DNA of 54,984 nucleotides from positions 1-54,984 of the forward strand of contig NZ_FNVR01000029.1 in NCBI RefSeq assembly GCF_900108085.1. The letters are read 5' to 3'. Positions 45,273-54,696 of the stretch are shown here, in pieces (the first letter of the stretch is position 1; every line of letters starts with the position of its first letter). The translations under genes were made by a program, and so were the position numbers. The stretch comes from Algoriphagus boritolerans DSM 17298 = JCM 18970 (GTDB lineage: Bacteria; Bacteroidota; Bacteroidia; Cytophagales; Cyclobacteriaceae). The notes under the pieces are model-generated. The model ran no database searches and had not been told where the DNA came from. It saw only the letters and a list, made by a program, of their open reading frames with translations.

Positions 45273-45338
45273 GCAATTTTCCAATTTTCCAATTTTCCAA
45301 TTTTCCAATTTTCCAATTTTCCAATTTTCCAATTTTTT
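45273..45338 (+). repeat. 8-bp tandem repeat, eight units of CCAATTTT
   Basis: Unit starts at 45273 (first unit begins G instead of C), 45281, 45289, 45297, 45305, 45313, 45321 and 45329, all otherwise identical, followed by a few extra T. It ends 59 bases before the proB start codon and starts 107 bases after the UbiA stop. The unit length is not a multiple of three and it is in non-coding DNA; its position near a promoter makes slippage-based expression changes possible. Confidence 0.9.
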
Positions 45339-45397
45339 AAACCTTTTACTCAATAAAATCTAGCTAACACCTAACTTTAATACAAATTTTCTAACAA

Positions 45398-46480
45398 ATG
45401 CTGGAAAGTAAGGTACTGGTCATAAAAATCGGCTCAAATGTACTCACCCAGTCCAACGGGCTACCGGACTTGGACAGGATGCAGCACCTGGTCAACCAAA
45501 TCCAAGGGCTCATTTCCGCGGGCAAAAAAGTAGTCCTGGTAAGCTCAGGAGCAGTCGCCTTTGGCAGGCAGGCTCTTCCGCTTCCGGAAAAGCTCAATCC
45601 GGTCTTTAAAAAGCAAATATGGGCCTCAACGGGACAGATCCGGCTGATCAATCAATACCAGCAATTATTTGAAATCCTGAATCAGCCCATCGCTCAGATT
45701 CTCGTGACCAAGGAAGATTTCCGAGACCGGAAGCATTACCTGAATATGAAGAACTGCATCGAAGTGCTGCTCCAGCAGGGGATTTTGCCAATCCTCAACG
45801 AGAATGACACCGTGACGATCACCGAATTGATGTTTACTGACAACGACGAATTGGCGAGCCTGACTGCTGCGATGATCAATGCGGATACCTTGATGTTATT
45901 GACAAATGTGGATGGAATTTTCACCGGAAACCCGGCCGAACCCGGTTCGGAGCTGGTTGAAAAAGTCGTCTTCCAGATGCCGGAGGTCTCAAATTACATC
46001 TCGGCGACCAAATCATCTTTTGGCCGAGGCGGTATGCTGACCAAGTATACGATGGCAAAAAAGTCCGCAGACCTGGGAATTCAGGTCATTATTGCCAACG
46101 GAAAGCGTGACGGAGTGTTGGATCAATTTACCACCAAGACACTACGCTGCACGTGGTTTGAACCGCAGAAGGTCAAAAATGCACCAAAAAAATGGCTGGC
46201 ACATGGCGCTCAATATTACAAAGGCGAAGTCACCATCAGTGAAGGCGCCAAGAATTCCTTAACTTCAGCTGTGATTCGGAGTCTTTTACCTGTCGGTATC
46301 ACCAAAATAGCAGGGGAATTTTCAAAAGGAGACATTCTCTTGATCTGTGATGAATTGGGTAAAAAAATCGGGCTTGGAAGAGCAGAATATTCCTCCAAAA
46401 GTGCGTTGGAGCGATTGGGACTCAAGAATCAAAAAGCCTTGATTCACTACGACTACCTCTACCTTTTCGATCATGAATGA
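45398..46480 (+). CDS. proB: Glutamate 5-kinase
   Basis: A 360-residue proB with an amino-acid-kinase domain ([12 protein letters not shown] at the N-terminus, [32 protein letters not shown]) and a C-terminal PUA domain (about 270-355, [20 protein letters not shown] then [20 protein letters not shown]). It phosphorylates glutamate, the first step of proline synthesis, feedback-inhibited by proline. proA follows with an eight-base overlap, so both are coupled. Length is normal. Confidence 0.97.
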   Translation: MLESKVLVIKIGSNVLTQSNGLPDLDRMQHLVNQIQGLISAGKKVVLVSSGAVAFGRQALPLPEKLNPVFKKQIWASTGQIRLINQYQQLFEILNQPIAQILVTKEDFRDRKHYLNMKNCIEVLLQQGILPILNENDTVTITELMFTDNDELASLTAAMINADTLMLLTNVDGIFTGNPAEPGSELVEKVVFQMPEVSNYISATKSSFGRGGMLTKYTMAKKSADLGIQVIIANGKRDGVLDQFTTKTLRCTWFEPQKVKNAPKKWLAHGAQYYKGEVTISEGAKNSLTSAVIRSLLPVGITKIAGEFSKGDILLICDELGKKIGLGRAEYSSKSALERLGLKNQKALIHYDYLYLFDHE

Positions 46481-47711
46481 GTACACTTCGGTTTTTGAAC
46501 AAGTACAAAAAAACAGCCGCAGACTGACTGGAACCAGTGACGACTTGGTCAATCTGATCCTCGAAGATCTGGCGACCCTAGCTGTGCGAGAGGTGGATTT
46601 TCTTTTGGAAGAAAACAAGAAAGATCTGGAGCGCATGGACCCCTCCCACCCGATGTATGACAGACTCCTACTTACTGATGCCCGAATCAAAGGAATTGCC
46701 TCCGAAATCAGACAGGTAAAATCGCTTCCCAGTCCACTTCACCGGATTTTGGAAGAAAATAAGTTGGAGAATGGTCTTCTACTCACCAAAACTACCGTTC
46801 CACTTGGAGTCATTGGAATTATCTACGAGGCCCGACCAAATGTGACTTTCGATGTTTTTTCCCTTGCGATCAAATCGGGAAATGGATTGGTGCTTAAAGG
46901 CGGTTCAGATGCAGACTTTTCAAATCGGGCAATCCTGAATTTGATTCATCAGGTGCTGACCAAGCATGCATTGCCTGTTTCTGCCTTTCAGTTGCTCCCT
47001 CCTGATCGGTCAGCAACCAAAGCGCTACTGGAAGCAGTGGGTTATGTGGATGTGATTATTCCCCGTGGATCTCAGGGCTTGATCAACTTTGTACGGGAAA
47101 ATGCCAAAGTTCCGGTCATAGAAACAGGAGCAGGAATCGTGCACACCTATGTAGATGAATCGGCTGACTTGGCCAAAGCAAAAAAAATCATCCACAATGC
47201 CAAAACCAGACGTCCCAGCGTCTGCAATTCACTCGACTGCCTGATTATCCATGAAGAACTGCTAGACGAATTAGGGGAATTGGTTCATCCGCTGATGCTG
47301 GACAACGTGAAAATCTTTGCGGATGACAGGGCTTTTGCACACCTTCAGCGGCACGAATTGATTCAGAAAGCGGATGAAAGCCATTTCGGAACAGAATTTC
47401 TCAGTCTGAAAATGGCGATCAAAACAGTGGGGAGTTTGAATGAAGCCTTAGACCACATAGCCAGTTATTCTTCGAAGCACTCCGAGGCCATCATTTCTGA
47501 AAGTCAGGAAAACATCGAGCGCTTCCTGATGGAAGTGGATGCTGCGGCAGTCTATGCCAATGCATCCACGGCTTTTACGGACGGAAATCAATTTGGCCTG
47601 GGTGCCGAAATCGGCATCAGCACTCAAAAACTTCACGCCCGAGGCCCGATGGCACTCCGCGAACTCACGAGCTACAAGTGGGTGGTGCGGGGAAATGGGC
47701 ACATTAGGTAA
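46473..47711 (+). CDS. proA: Gamma-glutamyl phosphate reductase
   Basis: A 412-residue NADPH-dependent aldehyde-dehydrogenase-fold enzyme that reduces gamma-glutamyl phosphate to glutamate semialdehyde. Motifs: [44 protein letters not shown] and the catalytic-cysteine block [12 protein letters not shown], with the C-terminal [21 protein letters not shown]. Start overlaps proB by eight bases. The two are the complete ProB-ProA pair; proC is not in the window. Confidence 0.97.
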   Translation: MNEYTSVFEQVQKNSRRLTGTSDDLVNLILEDLATLAVREVDFLLEENKKDLERMDPSHPMYDRLLLTDARIKGIASEIRQVKSLPSPLHRILEENKLENGLLLTKTTVPLGVIGIIYEARPNVTFDVFSLAIKSGNGLVLKGGSDADFSNRAILNLIHQVLTKHALPVSAFQLLPPDRSATKALLEAVGYVDVIIPRGSQGLINFVRENAKVPVIETGAGIVHTYVDESADLAKAKKIIHNAKTRRPSVCNSLDCLIIHEELLDELGELVHPLMLDNVKIFADDRAFAHLQRHELIQKADESHFGTEFLSLKMAIKTVGSLNEALDHIASYSSKHSEAIISESQENIERFLMEVDAAAVYANASTAFTDGNQFGLGAEIGISTQKLHARGPMALRELTSYKWVVRGNGHIR

Positions 47712-47866
47712 AATGAGTCAAATTTGAAATTGTTCTGAGTACAGATCAATTTCTACCGATTTTTGTCGGCTAGCCAGGACAATATCGAGCTAAAACTTCT
47801 CCAAAGTATCAAAACTCACATTTACTATCATGCTGATTTCTCATTTTTGCTTCAAACCAAAGCACT

Positions 47867-48289
47867 ATGAATAAGACTCTCTTCATTCTTTCTGTTGGAA
47901 TTCTGGCATTTTCTTCCTGTGAATCAAAAAAAGCCAGTCCAGAGACATCATCCCCTCAGGAATTGACAACTACTACGGTTGTTAACTTGAATCCTACTGA
48001 ATTTCAGTCAAAAAGCGCTCAGGGAATCATCATAGATGTACGTACTCCGGAGGAAATTGCAGCGGGGAAAATTGCCGGAGCGCTGGAAATGGACTATTTC
48101 CTGCCGAGCTTCCAGTCTCAAGTGGACGAACTTCCAATGGATAAAGAAATCTTTATTTATTGCGCAGTAGGATCAAGAAGCAGAGAAGCCGCTGAAATGC
48201 TACTACAACAAGGCTTTACCAAAGTCTATCACCTCAGTGGAGGGATTCAGGCTTGGGCACAAAAAGGCTTGCCGATTGTGCAGGAATAA
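47867..48289 (+). CDS. Rhodanese-domain lipoprotein
   Basis: A 140-residue lipoprotein (lipobox FSSC, Cys18) with one rhodanese domain: IIDVRTPEEIAAGKIAGA and the active-site loop CAVGSRS with Cys99, followed by the LSGGIQAW end. Its loop (C-A-V-G-S-R-S) is of the length that accepts sulfur rather than arsenate/phosphate substrates. An exported rhodanese may handle thiosulfate or persulfide in the periplasm or act as a thiol partner; not established. Stand-alone gene, 156 bases after proA. Confidence 0.85.
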   Translation: MNKTLFILSVGILAFSSCESKKASPETSSPQELTTTTVVNLNPTEFQSKSAQGIIIDVRTPEEIAAGKIAGALEMDYFLPSFQSQVDELPMDKEIFIYCAVGSRSREAAEMLLQQGFTKVYHLSGGIQAWAQKGLPIVQE

Positions 48290-48343
48290 CCCAACAACTG
48301 GCAAGCCTTGAATTAGATTCTCATCGTTATTAACGCCTGATTC

Positions 48344-49372
48344 TTATCCCTTTTTCACCAAAGGAGACACTTCTTTCCCGATCAATTCAATCGATTCGCT
48401 AAGCTGTTCGTGGCTTAGTCCTGCATTGTCCATCTGAAAGGTGAATCGGTCAATCCCACCCAAAGCCTCACTGTGGCGAAGGATTTTTTCAGCTACTTCC
48501 ACGGGTTCGCCGACTAAATAAGCCCCCCTTCTGGAATTCTGAGCCTCAAACTGTCCACGGGTCACTGGCGGCCAGCCTCGCTCTTTTCCAATGCGGGTAA
48601 ACGTCTCAGCATAGCCTGGATAGTAGGTTTCGACTGCTTCTTCATGAGATTTGCCAACAAACCCAAGCGAATGCAGGCCAACTTTAAGCTTTTCCTTTGG
48701 ATGTCCGGCCTTTTCACCCGCTTCCCGATAGAGGTCAATCAAAGGACGAAACCGGTGAGTTTCCCCACCGATCACAGCCACCATCAACGGAAGTCCAAGC
48801 GAACCTGCCCGGACAAATGAACCCGGCGTTCCTCCGACCCCTAACCAAATCGGCAGTTGCTTCTGAAGTGGCCGAGGGTAAATAGGCTGATCGTTAAGAG
48901 CAGGCCGAAATTTCCCCGACCAGTTTACCACCTCATTTTCGTTGATCTGAAGCAATAAACCCAGTTTTTCGGCAAAAAGCTTGTCATAATCCTCCAATCT
49001 TAGTCCGAAAAGCGGAAAAGCTTCGGTAAATGAACCCCTTCCGACCACAAGCTCTGCCCGGCCATTTGATACCAGATCCAAAGTGGCAAATTCCTGAAAA
49101 ATCCGTACCGGATCTGCTGCACTCAGGACAGCAACCGCACTGGTCAGTTTGATTTTATGGGTTTGCGCAGCTGCCGCAGCCAAAATAATGGCTGTGGCAG
49201 AGTCCAAAAACTCTTTGCGGTGGTGCTCTCCGATTCCGAAGACATCCAGACCTACTTCATCCGCAAGTTTGATTCTGGCAAGTAAAGCCATGATCGCTTC
49301 CTGCGCAGTGCCTTTTATAGTCCCATTTCCGTCTGTGGGAAACGCAGCAAAACTGTCTATTCCAATTTCCAT
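48344..49372 (-). CDS. LLM-class flavin-dependent oxidoreductase
   Basis: A 342-residue luciferase-like monooxygenase-type flavoprotein. N-terminal strand MEIGIDSFAAF, GEHHRKEFLDSATAI (the 'GEHH' block), TSAVAVLSAADPVRIFQEFATLD, VVGRGSFTEAF and PIWLGVGGTPGSFVRAGSLGLP are all typical of class LLM (alkanal/N5,N10-methylenetetrahydromethanopterin-like group). It uses FMN and probably reduced flavin; substrate not predictable. No signal, cytoplasmic. Transcribed leftward toward the convergent rhodanese gene. Confidence 0.9.
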   Translation of the reverse strand: MEIGIDSFAAFPTDGNGTIKGTAQEAIMALLARIKLADEVGLDVFGIGEHHRKEFLDSATAIILAAAAAQTHKIKLTSAVAVLSAADPVRIFQEFATLDLVSNGRAELVVGRGSFTEAFPLFGLRLEDYDKLFAEKLGLLLQINENEVVNWSGKFRPALNDQPIYPRPLQKQLPIWLGVGGTPGSFVRAGSLGLPLMVAVIGGETHRFRPLIDLYREAGEKAGHPKEKLKVGLHSLGFVGKSHEEAVETYYPGYAETFTRIGKERGWPPVTRGQFEAQNSRRGAYLVGEPVEVAEKILRHSEALGGIDRFTFQMDNAGLSHEQLSESIELIGKEVSPLVKKG

Positions 49373-49552
49373 GGAATTATTCCTTTCTTTTATTTGGAAC
49401 AGTAACTAATAAGGAATTGAAAAAATTCATCTTTGGTAAGGCAGGTTATTTACAAAAAACATCTAAAATCAGAGCCAGAAGATGGATTGGAATCCAAAAG
49501 AGCGCAATTCTAAAAATTAAAATCCTGAAGTAAATCACATTACTTTTACATC

Positions 49553-49777
49553 ATGGACAGAGAAATCCTAATCGATATTGTGACCAAGACCATGCCCTTT
49601 GGCAAATACAAAGGCAGACTTCTTTGTGATATTCCGGAGTACTACTTGGTTTGGTTGCACCAAAAAGGATTTCCCGATGGAAAACTTGGCATGTGGTTAA
49701 GTACACTCTATGAAATTCGCCTGAATGGATTGGAGGGGATTTTGGCTGAGTTAAAGCAGCGATATGGCCGCGTATAA
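49553..49777 (+). CDS. DUF3820 small protein
   Basis: A 74-residue protein with the DUF3820 signature: MPFGKYKGRLLCDIPEYYLVWLHQKGFPDGKLG, residues about 14-46. The family is small, widespread in Bacteria and without established function (once called quorum-sensing-regulated virulence factor). Its own start ATG at 49553 follows a short AT-rich leader. It is a real gene because the whole signature is intact. Confidence 0.85.
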   Translation: MDREILIDIVTKTMPFGKYKGRLLCDIPEYYLVWLHQKGFPDGKLGMWLSTLYEIRLNGLEGILAELKQRYGRV

Positions 49778-49809
49778 TTTGAGATTACAGGGGCAAATCA
49801 CTTTCAGAT

Positions 49810-50913
49810 TTATTTTTTGGATAAATAAACAGTTCTTCCGCCCTCCGCACTTTCTTTTGCTGCCTGCAGGATTTCCATCACGATCATATTGTTTTCTAAG
49901 CTGCTCAGATCAAAGTTGTCCAACTTTACTTTTCCCCTCACTACTGAAAGCAGCATCATAAACGGATCATCAAAAGGCGACTTTCGAGGTTCCAAATCAA
50001 ACTTTTCCTCCGAAAACCCATCATATCCCTCGGCAATTCGAAGTCTAAGTTGACTTCCATTATCCGCAAATACTGCTCCCGTCAATCCATAAATTTCCAT
50101 GTCCTTGCGGCCGATAGGCCAATTCCAGGAGGCTTCAACGATAGTTTGAGAATCAGGATAGGTTAGAATAATGGTCGCTTCATCATCCACTTTGGGATTA
50201 TCAGCAGGATTGAGTTGCTGAGTCACAGCAGTGACTGAAATCGGCCGTTCGCCATTCATCAGCCAAGTGCTGAGATTTGCTCCATAGCACCCGAAATCCA
50301 TCAAAGCTCCTCCTCCATTTAGCTCCGGATCTGTCAGCCATTCCAAAAATTCCGGTCCAACTCCTATCTTCTTTGGGCCACGATGCCCGTCACGCACGAC
50401 GATTTTCCGCGCTTCCCCGATTTGTCCGGAATGGAGGATTTCATAAGCCTTTTCATTACTGGGATACCAAGTCGTCTCGTAATTGGTCAAGAGGTGAATG
50501 TTGTGCTTTTCAGCCAAAGCTTTCATTTCCAAGGCATGTTCCAAACTTACTGCTAAAGGCTTCTCTACCATCACATGAATCCCTCTGGGCGCACATTTCT
50601 GCACGATTTCCAAGTGTGCGAAGGTTGATCCGAACCCCGTCACTGCTTCAGGCTGGGTCTTTTCCAGCATTTCCTCCAGGGTATCAAACACCATGTCCAT
50701 CGATAATCCGTGCTGCTTCATGTAGCGCTCCGCCAGTTCCCGATTGGGCTCGGCGATGCCCACGATTTCAATATCGGCTCTCTTGTTGGCGGTGAAAACC
50801 CAACCTACGTGGCCGTGATTCAGCCCTGCAACTCCGATTTTCAGCGGTTTGTCTTGGGCGTTTATTTGATTGATAGCAAAGAATAAGAAGAAGAGTAGGA
50901 ATATTGGCTTCAT
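49810..50913 (-). CDS. Sec-exported Gfo/Idh/MocA-family oxidoreductase
   Basis: A 367-residue protein with a Sec-type signal (MKPIFLLFFLFFAINQINAQ) and a MocA fold: KIGVAGLNHGHVGWVF nucleotide-binding start, VEKPLAVSLEHAL (EKP motif around 120), and GGGALMDFGCYGANLSTW before the C-terminal beta-sheet. Unlike the Tat-exported paralogue at 42695, it would be exported unfolded without cofactor, which is odd for an NAD(P)-binding family, so it may bind a nucleotide that is not required for redox or find cofactor outside. Convergent with the DUF3820 gene. Function unknown. Confidence 0.85.
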   Translation of the reverse strand: MKPIFLLFFLFFAINQINAQDKPLKIGVAGLNHGHVGWVFTANKRADIEIVGIAEPNRELAERYMKQHGLSMDMVFDTLEEMLEKTQPEAVTGFGSTFAHLEIVQKCAPRGIHVMVEKPLAVSLEHALEMKALAEKHNIHLLTNYETTWYPSNEKAYEILHSGQIGEARKIVVRDGHRGPKKIGVGPEFLEWLTDPELNGGGALMDFGCYGANLSTWLMNGERPISVTAVTQQLNPADNPKVDDEATIILTYPDSQTIVEASWNWPIGRKDMEIYGLTGAVFADNGSQLRLRIAEGYDGFSEEKFDLEPRKSPFDDPFMMLLSVVRGKVKLDNFDLSSLENNMIVMEILQAAKESAEGGRTVYLSKK

Positions 50914-51040
50914 AAAAGGGGATGTAGTTAAAATTGAGGGTTGTATTTAGGACTTTTTGATGATCAGAAAACTGGGAAATTTTATTGACTTTTTGGGTTC
51001 CGAATAGTCACTTTCTCACGAAGGACTAGTTGAAAAATGG

Positions 51041-51154
51041 CCTCGACTTCGCCCGGCCACCAATTTTAGGTATTAGGGAGGGGAAATGCGGCTTCGCCTC
51101 ATGTCCTTTCCCTCAACTCTAATCTAATCTACCGGACTCCGGGCGAAGTCGAGG
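51041..51154. repeat. Nested palindrome with 16-bp perfect arms
   Basis: Left arm CCTCGACTTCGCCCGG (51041-51056) and right arm CCGGGCGAAGTCGAGG (51139-51154) are exactly complementary. Between them GAGGGGAAA...TTTCCCTC and a small GGCTTCGCC hairpin make an inner stem, so the transcript would form a long branched structure. The GC-rich arms contrast with the AT-rich surroundings. The 16-mer resembles the shorter CTTCGACTGCGCTCAG at 45182. No T tract follows, so it is not a normal terminator. Confidence 0.75.
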
Positions 51155-51209
51155 TGTAACTAATTATCGTCTGCTAACACTTTAAATTACTCATAATCAC
51201 TTTCACAAC

Positions 51210-51716
51210 TTAAATCCCTCCCCTTTTTCCCAGCTCCACAACCCGTAAATTCTGGATTTTGCCTGCTTCCAATTCAAAAAGCAGCATTGTACGCATGATG
51301 TGAAATCCATGTCGCCCCATCGCACCGGGATTCATGTAGAGACAGTTGACAGTAGAATCAAATTCAACCTTGCAGATGTGCGAATGCCCACAGATGAATA
51401 GCTGTGCCTCTGATTCCTTGATTTTCTGCTTGACACCTTTCGCATAGCGGGGCGGTTTGCCACCGATATGTGTCATCAGGATCTTCACCCCTCCCAACTC
51501 AAACCGCTGCCATTCCGGATAGCGTTCTTGGATGGATTGATCATCGATGTTGCCAAAGACCCCACGAACGGGTTTCCCTTGAGGCAAAGCCTCCATCACA
51601 TCCAAAGATCCGATATCTCCTGCGTGCCAGATTTCGTCGACATCCTGCAAATAAGTCAGCGTTTTGTGATCAATGTAACTGTGGGAGTCTGAAATCAATC
51701 CGATCTTTATAGGCAT
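51210..51716 (-). CDS. YfcE/MJ0936-type metallophosphoesterase
   Basis: A 168-residue phosphoesterase (start 51716, MPIKIGLISDSHSY, preferred because the Met at 51749 adds 11 residues without conservation). All metal-site motifs are there: SDSH (residues about 9-12), HAGDIGSLD, FGNIDD, MTHIGG and CGHSH. The small YfcE/MJ0936 group hydrolyses phosphodiesters with two metal ions; physiological substrate unknown. Divergent from the rhodanese gene at 51786. Confidence 0.9.
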   Translation of the reverse strand: MPIKIGLISDSHSYIDHKTLTYLQDVDEIWHAGDIGSLDVMEALPQGKPVRGVFGNIDDQSIQERYPEWQRFELGGVKILMTHIGGKPPRYAKGVKQKIKESEAQLFICGHSHICKVEFDSTVNCLYMNPGAMGRHGFHIMRTMLLFELEAGKIQNLRVVELGKRGGI

Positions 51717-51785
51717 TTTGAAACGAAAGCGAGTAGTTTTTCGGTTCAATATGGTAGACCTTATTCACTAATTCAACAAAAACAT

Positions 51786-52181
51786 ATGCAAACCAAAATC
51801 ATCCTTCTATTTACCTTCCTACTTATAGGTTTTGTTTCTTTAGCACAAACTGTTGAAAAGGACTCAATCAAAGTTATTTCCATTGAGGAATTTGAAAAAA
51901 TGACCACGAAGAAAAAGAATATGCTGATCGATGTCCGTACGCCTGAGGAAGTTTCAGAGGGACAGCTGCCCGGTGCCTTGAACATCAATTTTCTTGGAGA
52001 AAACTTTTCGCAGGAAATCGAAGCACTAAATAAAAACAAAACCTACCTTCTCTATTGCAGATCAGGTTCCAGAACCAGAAAAGCCGCTGATCAGATGCAA
52101 AAGGCAGGATTTAAGAAAGTTTACATGCTCGAAGGTGGTATTACCGCGTGGAATGCAGCAGGAAAACCCGTAGAAAAATGA
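51786..52181 (+). CDS. Exported rhodanese-domain protein, coupled to aldehyde dehydrogenase
   Basis: A 131-residue protein with a signal peptide (ending SLAQ) and a rhodanese domain: MLIDVRTPEEVSEGQLPGALNINF and the active-site loop CRSGSRT with Cys91, then GGITAWNAAGKP. It resembles the lipoprotein rhodanese at 47867 (paralogue). Its stop overlaps the ATG of the aldehyde dehydrogenase gene (ATGA, 52178-52181), giving translational coupling between a periplasmic and a cytoplasmic protein. Sulfur chemistry role is inferred. Confidence 0.9.
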   Translation: MQTKIILLFTFLLIGFVSLAQTVEKDSIKVISIEEFEKMTTKKKNMLIDVRTPEEVSEGQLPGALNINFLGENFSQEIEALNKNKTYLLYCRSGSRTRKAADQMQKAGFKKVYMLEGGITAWNAAGKPVEK

Positions 52182-53548
52182 GTAAAATCCAATCGATAAA
52201 TCCTTGGAATGGTAAAGTGATTAAAGAGTTTGCCCCACTTTCCCCAGGAGAAATAGAAACCAAATTGGAACTTTCAGAAAGCACTTTTCAATCCTGGAAA
52301 AGGATTCCGGTTTCTGAAAGAGCGAGTCTAATAAAAAGGGCCGGAGAAATTCTGCGCAAAAACAAAGAGGAATATGCCCGGCTGATCACCTTAGAAATGG
52401 GGAAGATTATCCGGGAATCAAGGGCCGAGGTAGAGAAATGTGCCTGGGCGTGTGACTACTATGCCGAGCATGCCGAAGAATTCCTTTCTCCTGAAAGAAT
52501 AAAACTTCCTGACGGAAAAAAAGCCAAAATCATTCATCAGCCCTTAGGAGCAATTCTGGCCGTAATGCCTTGGAATTTTCCGTTTTGGCAGGTTTTCAGA
52601 TTTGCGGCACCGACGCTGACGGCGGGGAATGTCGGTATCCTAAAACATGCCTCAAATGTCCCGCAGTGTGCCCTGGCAATCGAATCGATTTTTCGCGAAG
52701 CAGGATTTCCTGAGGGGGTTTTCCAAAGCTTTTTGATCGATTCTAAGGCTACTTTGTCACTATTAGAAGATGATCGGGTCAAGGCGGTCTCACTGACAGG
52801 AAGTGAAAAGGCCGGCGCCGCAGTCTCAGGCTCAGCCGGAAAAAACATCAAAAAGTCTTTGTTGGAACTTGGAGGAAGTGATCCCTTCATCGTATTGGCA
52901 GATGCGGATATCCCATTAGCTGCCGAGACCGCGGTCAAAGCCCGGATGGTAAATTTTGGTCAAAGCTGCATTGCGGCCAAACGATTTATAATCGAAGAAT
53001 CGGTCTATGAGGAGTTTTTGAAACTTTTTACAGAAAATATCATCCAACTCAAATCCGGAGATCCAATGGAGGAATCTTCGGATTATGCCTGTATGGCAAG
53101 GCCGGACCTAGCCTCGGAACTCTATGAACAGATCGAAAAATCAGTAGAATTGGGGGCCAAAATCCACCTTGGAGGTCAAAAACCCATTAAAGGAAGTGCC
53201 GAATTTATTCCGACTATTCTCTCCGACATCCCGGAAGGTTCACCTGCATATTCAGAGGAACTCTTTGGTCCGGTAGCTACTTTTTTCAAAGTAAAAAATG
53301 CCACTGAAGCAATCAGAATAGCCAATGCGACGGAATTTGGATTGGCAGCTTCCATTTGGACCAGTGACTTGAAAAAAGGGGAAACACTGGCAGGGGAAAT
53401 CGAAAGTGGGGCAGTTTTCCTCAATGCTATGGTGGCATCCCAGCCGGCTCTTCCCTTTGGAGGAATTAAGAAATCCGGATTCGGCCGCGAGCTGGGACGT
53501 CAGGGGATTTTGGAGTTTGTCAATGCTAAAACCGTCTATCTGGGCTAA
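52178..53548 (+). CDS. NAD(P)-dependent succinate-semialdehyde dehydrogenase-like enzyme
   Basis: A 456-residue aldehyde dehydrogenase with PWNFPFWQVFR, Lys156 in GILKHASN, Glu230 in LLELGGSDPF and catalytic Cys264 in FGQSCIAAKRF. Family placement near bacterial GabD/YneI-type succinate-semialdehyde dehydrogenases (oxidise succinate semialdehyde to succinate) is judged by motif style; substrate not proven. Start ATG 52178 overlaps the rhodanese stop. The downstream pdhB gene starts 85 bases after its stop, with its own promoter. Confidence 0.85.
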   Translation: MSKIQSINPWNGKVIKEFAPLSPGEIETKLELSESTFQSWKRIPVSERASLIKRAGEILRKNKEEYARLITLEMGKIIRESRAEVEKCAWACDYYAEHAEEFLSPERIKLPDGKKAKIIHQPLGAILAVMPWNFPFWQVFRFAAPTLTAGNVGILKHASNVPQCALAIESIFREAGFPEGVFQSFLIDSKATLSLLEDDRVKAVSLTGSEKAGAAVSGSAGKNIKKSLLELGGSDPFIVLADADIPLAAETAVKARMVNFGQSCIAAKRFIIEESVYEEFLKLFTENIIQLKSGDPMEESSDYACMARPDLASELYEQIEKSVELGAKIHLGGQKPIKGSAEFIPTILSDIPEGSPAYSEELFGPVATFFKVKNATEAIRIANATEFGLAASIWTSDLKKGETLAGEIESGAVFLNAMVASQPALPFGGIKKSGFGRELGRQGILEFVNAKTVYLG

Positions 53549-53579
53549 AAACCAATCGGGATAAAGGTAAAGTCAACCT

Positions 53580-53609
53580 TTGCTTTTGCCCGATTCCTTT
53601 CTATTTTTA
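53580..53609 (+). promoter_or_regulatory. Likely pdhB promoter
   Basis: TTG at 53580-53582 and TATTTTTA at 53602-53609 (7 of 8 match to TAnnTTTG) with 19 bases between; about 25 bases upstream of the pdhB ATG at 53634. Good but not perfect match. Confidence 0.5.
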
Positions 53610-53633
53610 CGCTCCAAAAATTTGTCATTACAA

Positions 53634-54614
53634 ATGAGAGAAATACAATTTCGGGAAGCTTTGAGAGAAGCGATGTCCGAAGAAATGAGACGTGATAAGA
53701 ACGTATTTTTGATGGGAGAAGAAGTCGCCGAATACAACGGGGCTTACAAAGTTTCACAAGGTATGCTTGATGAATTTGGTCCCGAACGAATCTATGACAC
53801 TCCAATTTCCGAATTGGGATTTTCAGGTTTGGGAGTCGGTGCAGCCATGAGTGGTCTTCGTCCGATCATCGAATTCATGACGTTTAACTTTTCTCTCGTT
53901 GCGATCGATCAAATCATCAACTGCGCCGCAAAAATGTACGCGATGTCAGGCGGAGCCTATTCAGTTCCGATTGTCTTCCGAGGACCTACAGGAAATGCAG
54001 GCCAACTTGGTGCTACGCACTCTTCTAACTTTGAAAATTGGTTTGCCAATACTCCAGGCTTGAAGGTCATCGTCCCATCCAATCCCTACGATGCCAAAGG
54101 ACTACTCAAAGCGGCTATCCGCGACCCGGATCCGGTGATTTTCATGGAATCTGAGTTGATGTATTCTGACAAAGGGGAAGTGCCGGAAGGTGAATACCTC
54201 CTCCCGATCGGTGTGGCAGACATCAAACGCAAAGGAAAAGACGTGACGTTGATTTCATTTGGAAAAATGATGAAAGTTGCCTTGGAAGCCGCTGAAGAAA
54301 TGTCCAAACAAGGTGTAGAATGCGAAGTAATCGACTTGAGATCTGTCCGTCCTATCGATTATGCCACCTGTGTTGAGTCATTGAAGAAAACGAATCGAGT
54401 GGTAGTGGTAGAAGAAGCCAATCCGCTCGCTGCCATTTCCTCTGAATTGACCTATCATTTCCAGCGCCATGCATTTGATCACTTGGACGCTCCGATCATT
54501 CGAGTCAATTCAATGGATGTTCCGTTGAGTTATTCACCTAGCTATATAGAAGCAACGATTCCAAACGTGAGGCGAACCATTGAAGCAATTAAAAAAGTAA
54601 CCTATAAGTCTTAA
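53634..54614 (+). CDS. pdhB: Pyruvate dehydrogenase E1 component, beta subunit
   Basis: A 326-residue E1-beta: MREIQFREALREAMSEEMRRD start, VFLMGEEVAEYNGAYKVSQG, the 'ISELGFSGLGVGAAMSGLRPIIEFM' dimer region, FRGPTGNAGQLGATHS and SDVIDLRSVRPID-like C-terminal block. With the alpha subunit it binds thiamine diphosphate and decarboxylates pyruvate. The alpha gene is not adjacent, as often in this phylum. The ATG at 53634 is chosen: the upstream ATG at 53580 lies within the -33 box of the likely promoter. An IS1182-type element starts 38 bases after its stop. Confidence 0.95.
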   Translation: MREIQFREALREAMSEEMRRDKNVFLMGEEVAEYNGAYKVSQGMLDEFGPERIYDTPISELGFSGLGVGAAMSGLRPIIEFMTFNFSLVAIDQIINCAAKMYAMSGGAYSVPIVFRGPTGNAGQLGATHSSNFENWFANTPGLKVIVPSNPYDAKGLLKAAIRDPDPVIFMESELMYSDKGEVPEGEYLLPIGVADIKRKGKDVTLISFGKMMKVALEAAEEMSKQGVECEVIDLRSVRPIDYATCVESLKKTNRVVVVEEANPLAAISSELTYHFQRHAFDHLDAPIIRVNSMDVPLSYSPSYIEATIPNVRRTIEAIKKVTYKS

Positions 54615-54696
54615 TACACCCTTAAAAACTTAAAAATCCCGACTCATCTTTGGAGGCCACTGAAAAAGTAGCTAAAATTGAAGGTAAAATTTTGAG

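Noticed and set aside
45273..45338. CRISPR array
   Set aside because: Units are 8 bp directly in tandem without spacers; no cas genes in the window.
46473..46480. proB/proA overlap as a frameshift
   Set aside because: Both products have complete family lengths; short overlaps are normal for coupled genes.
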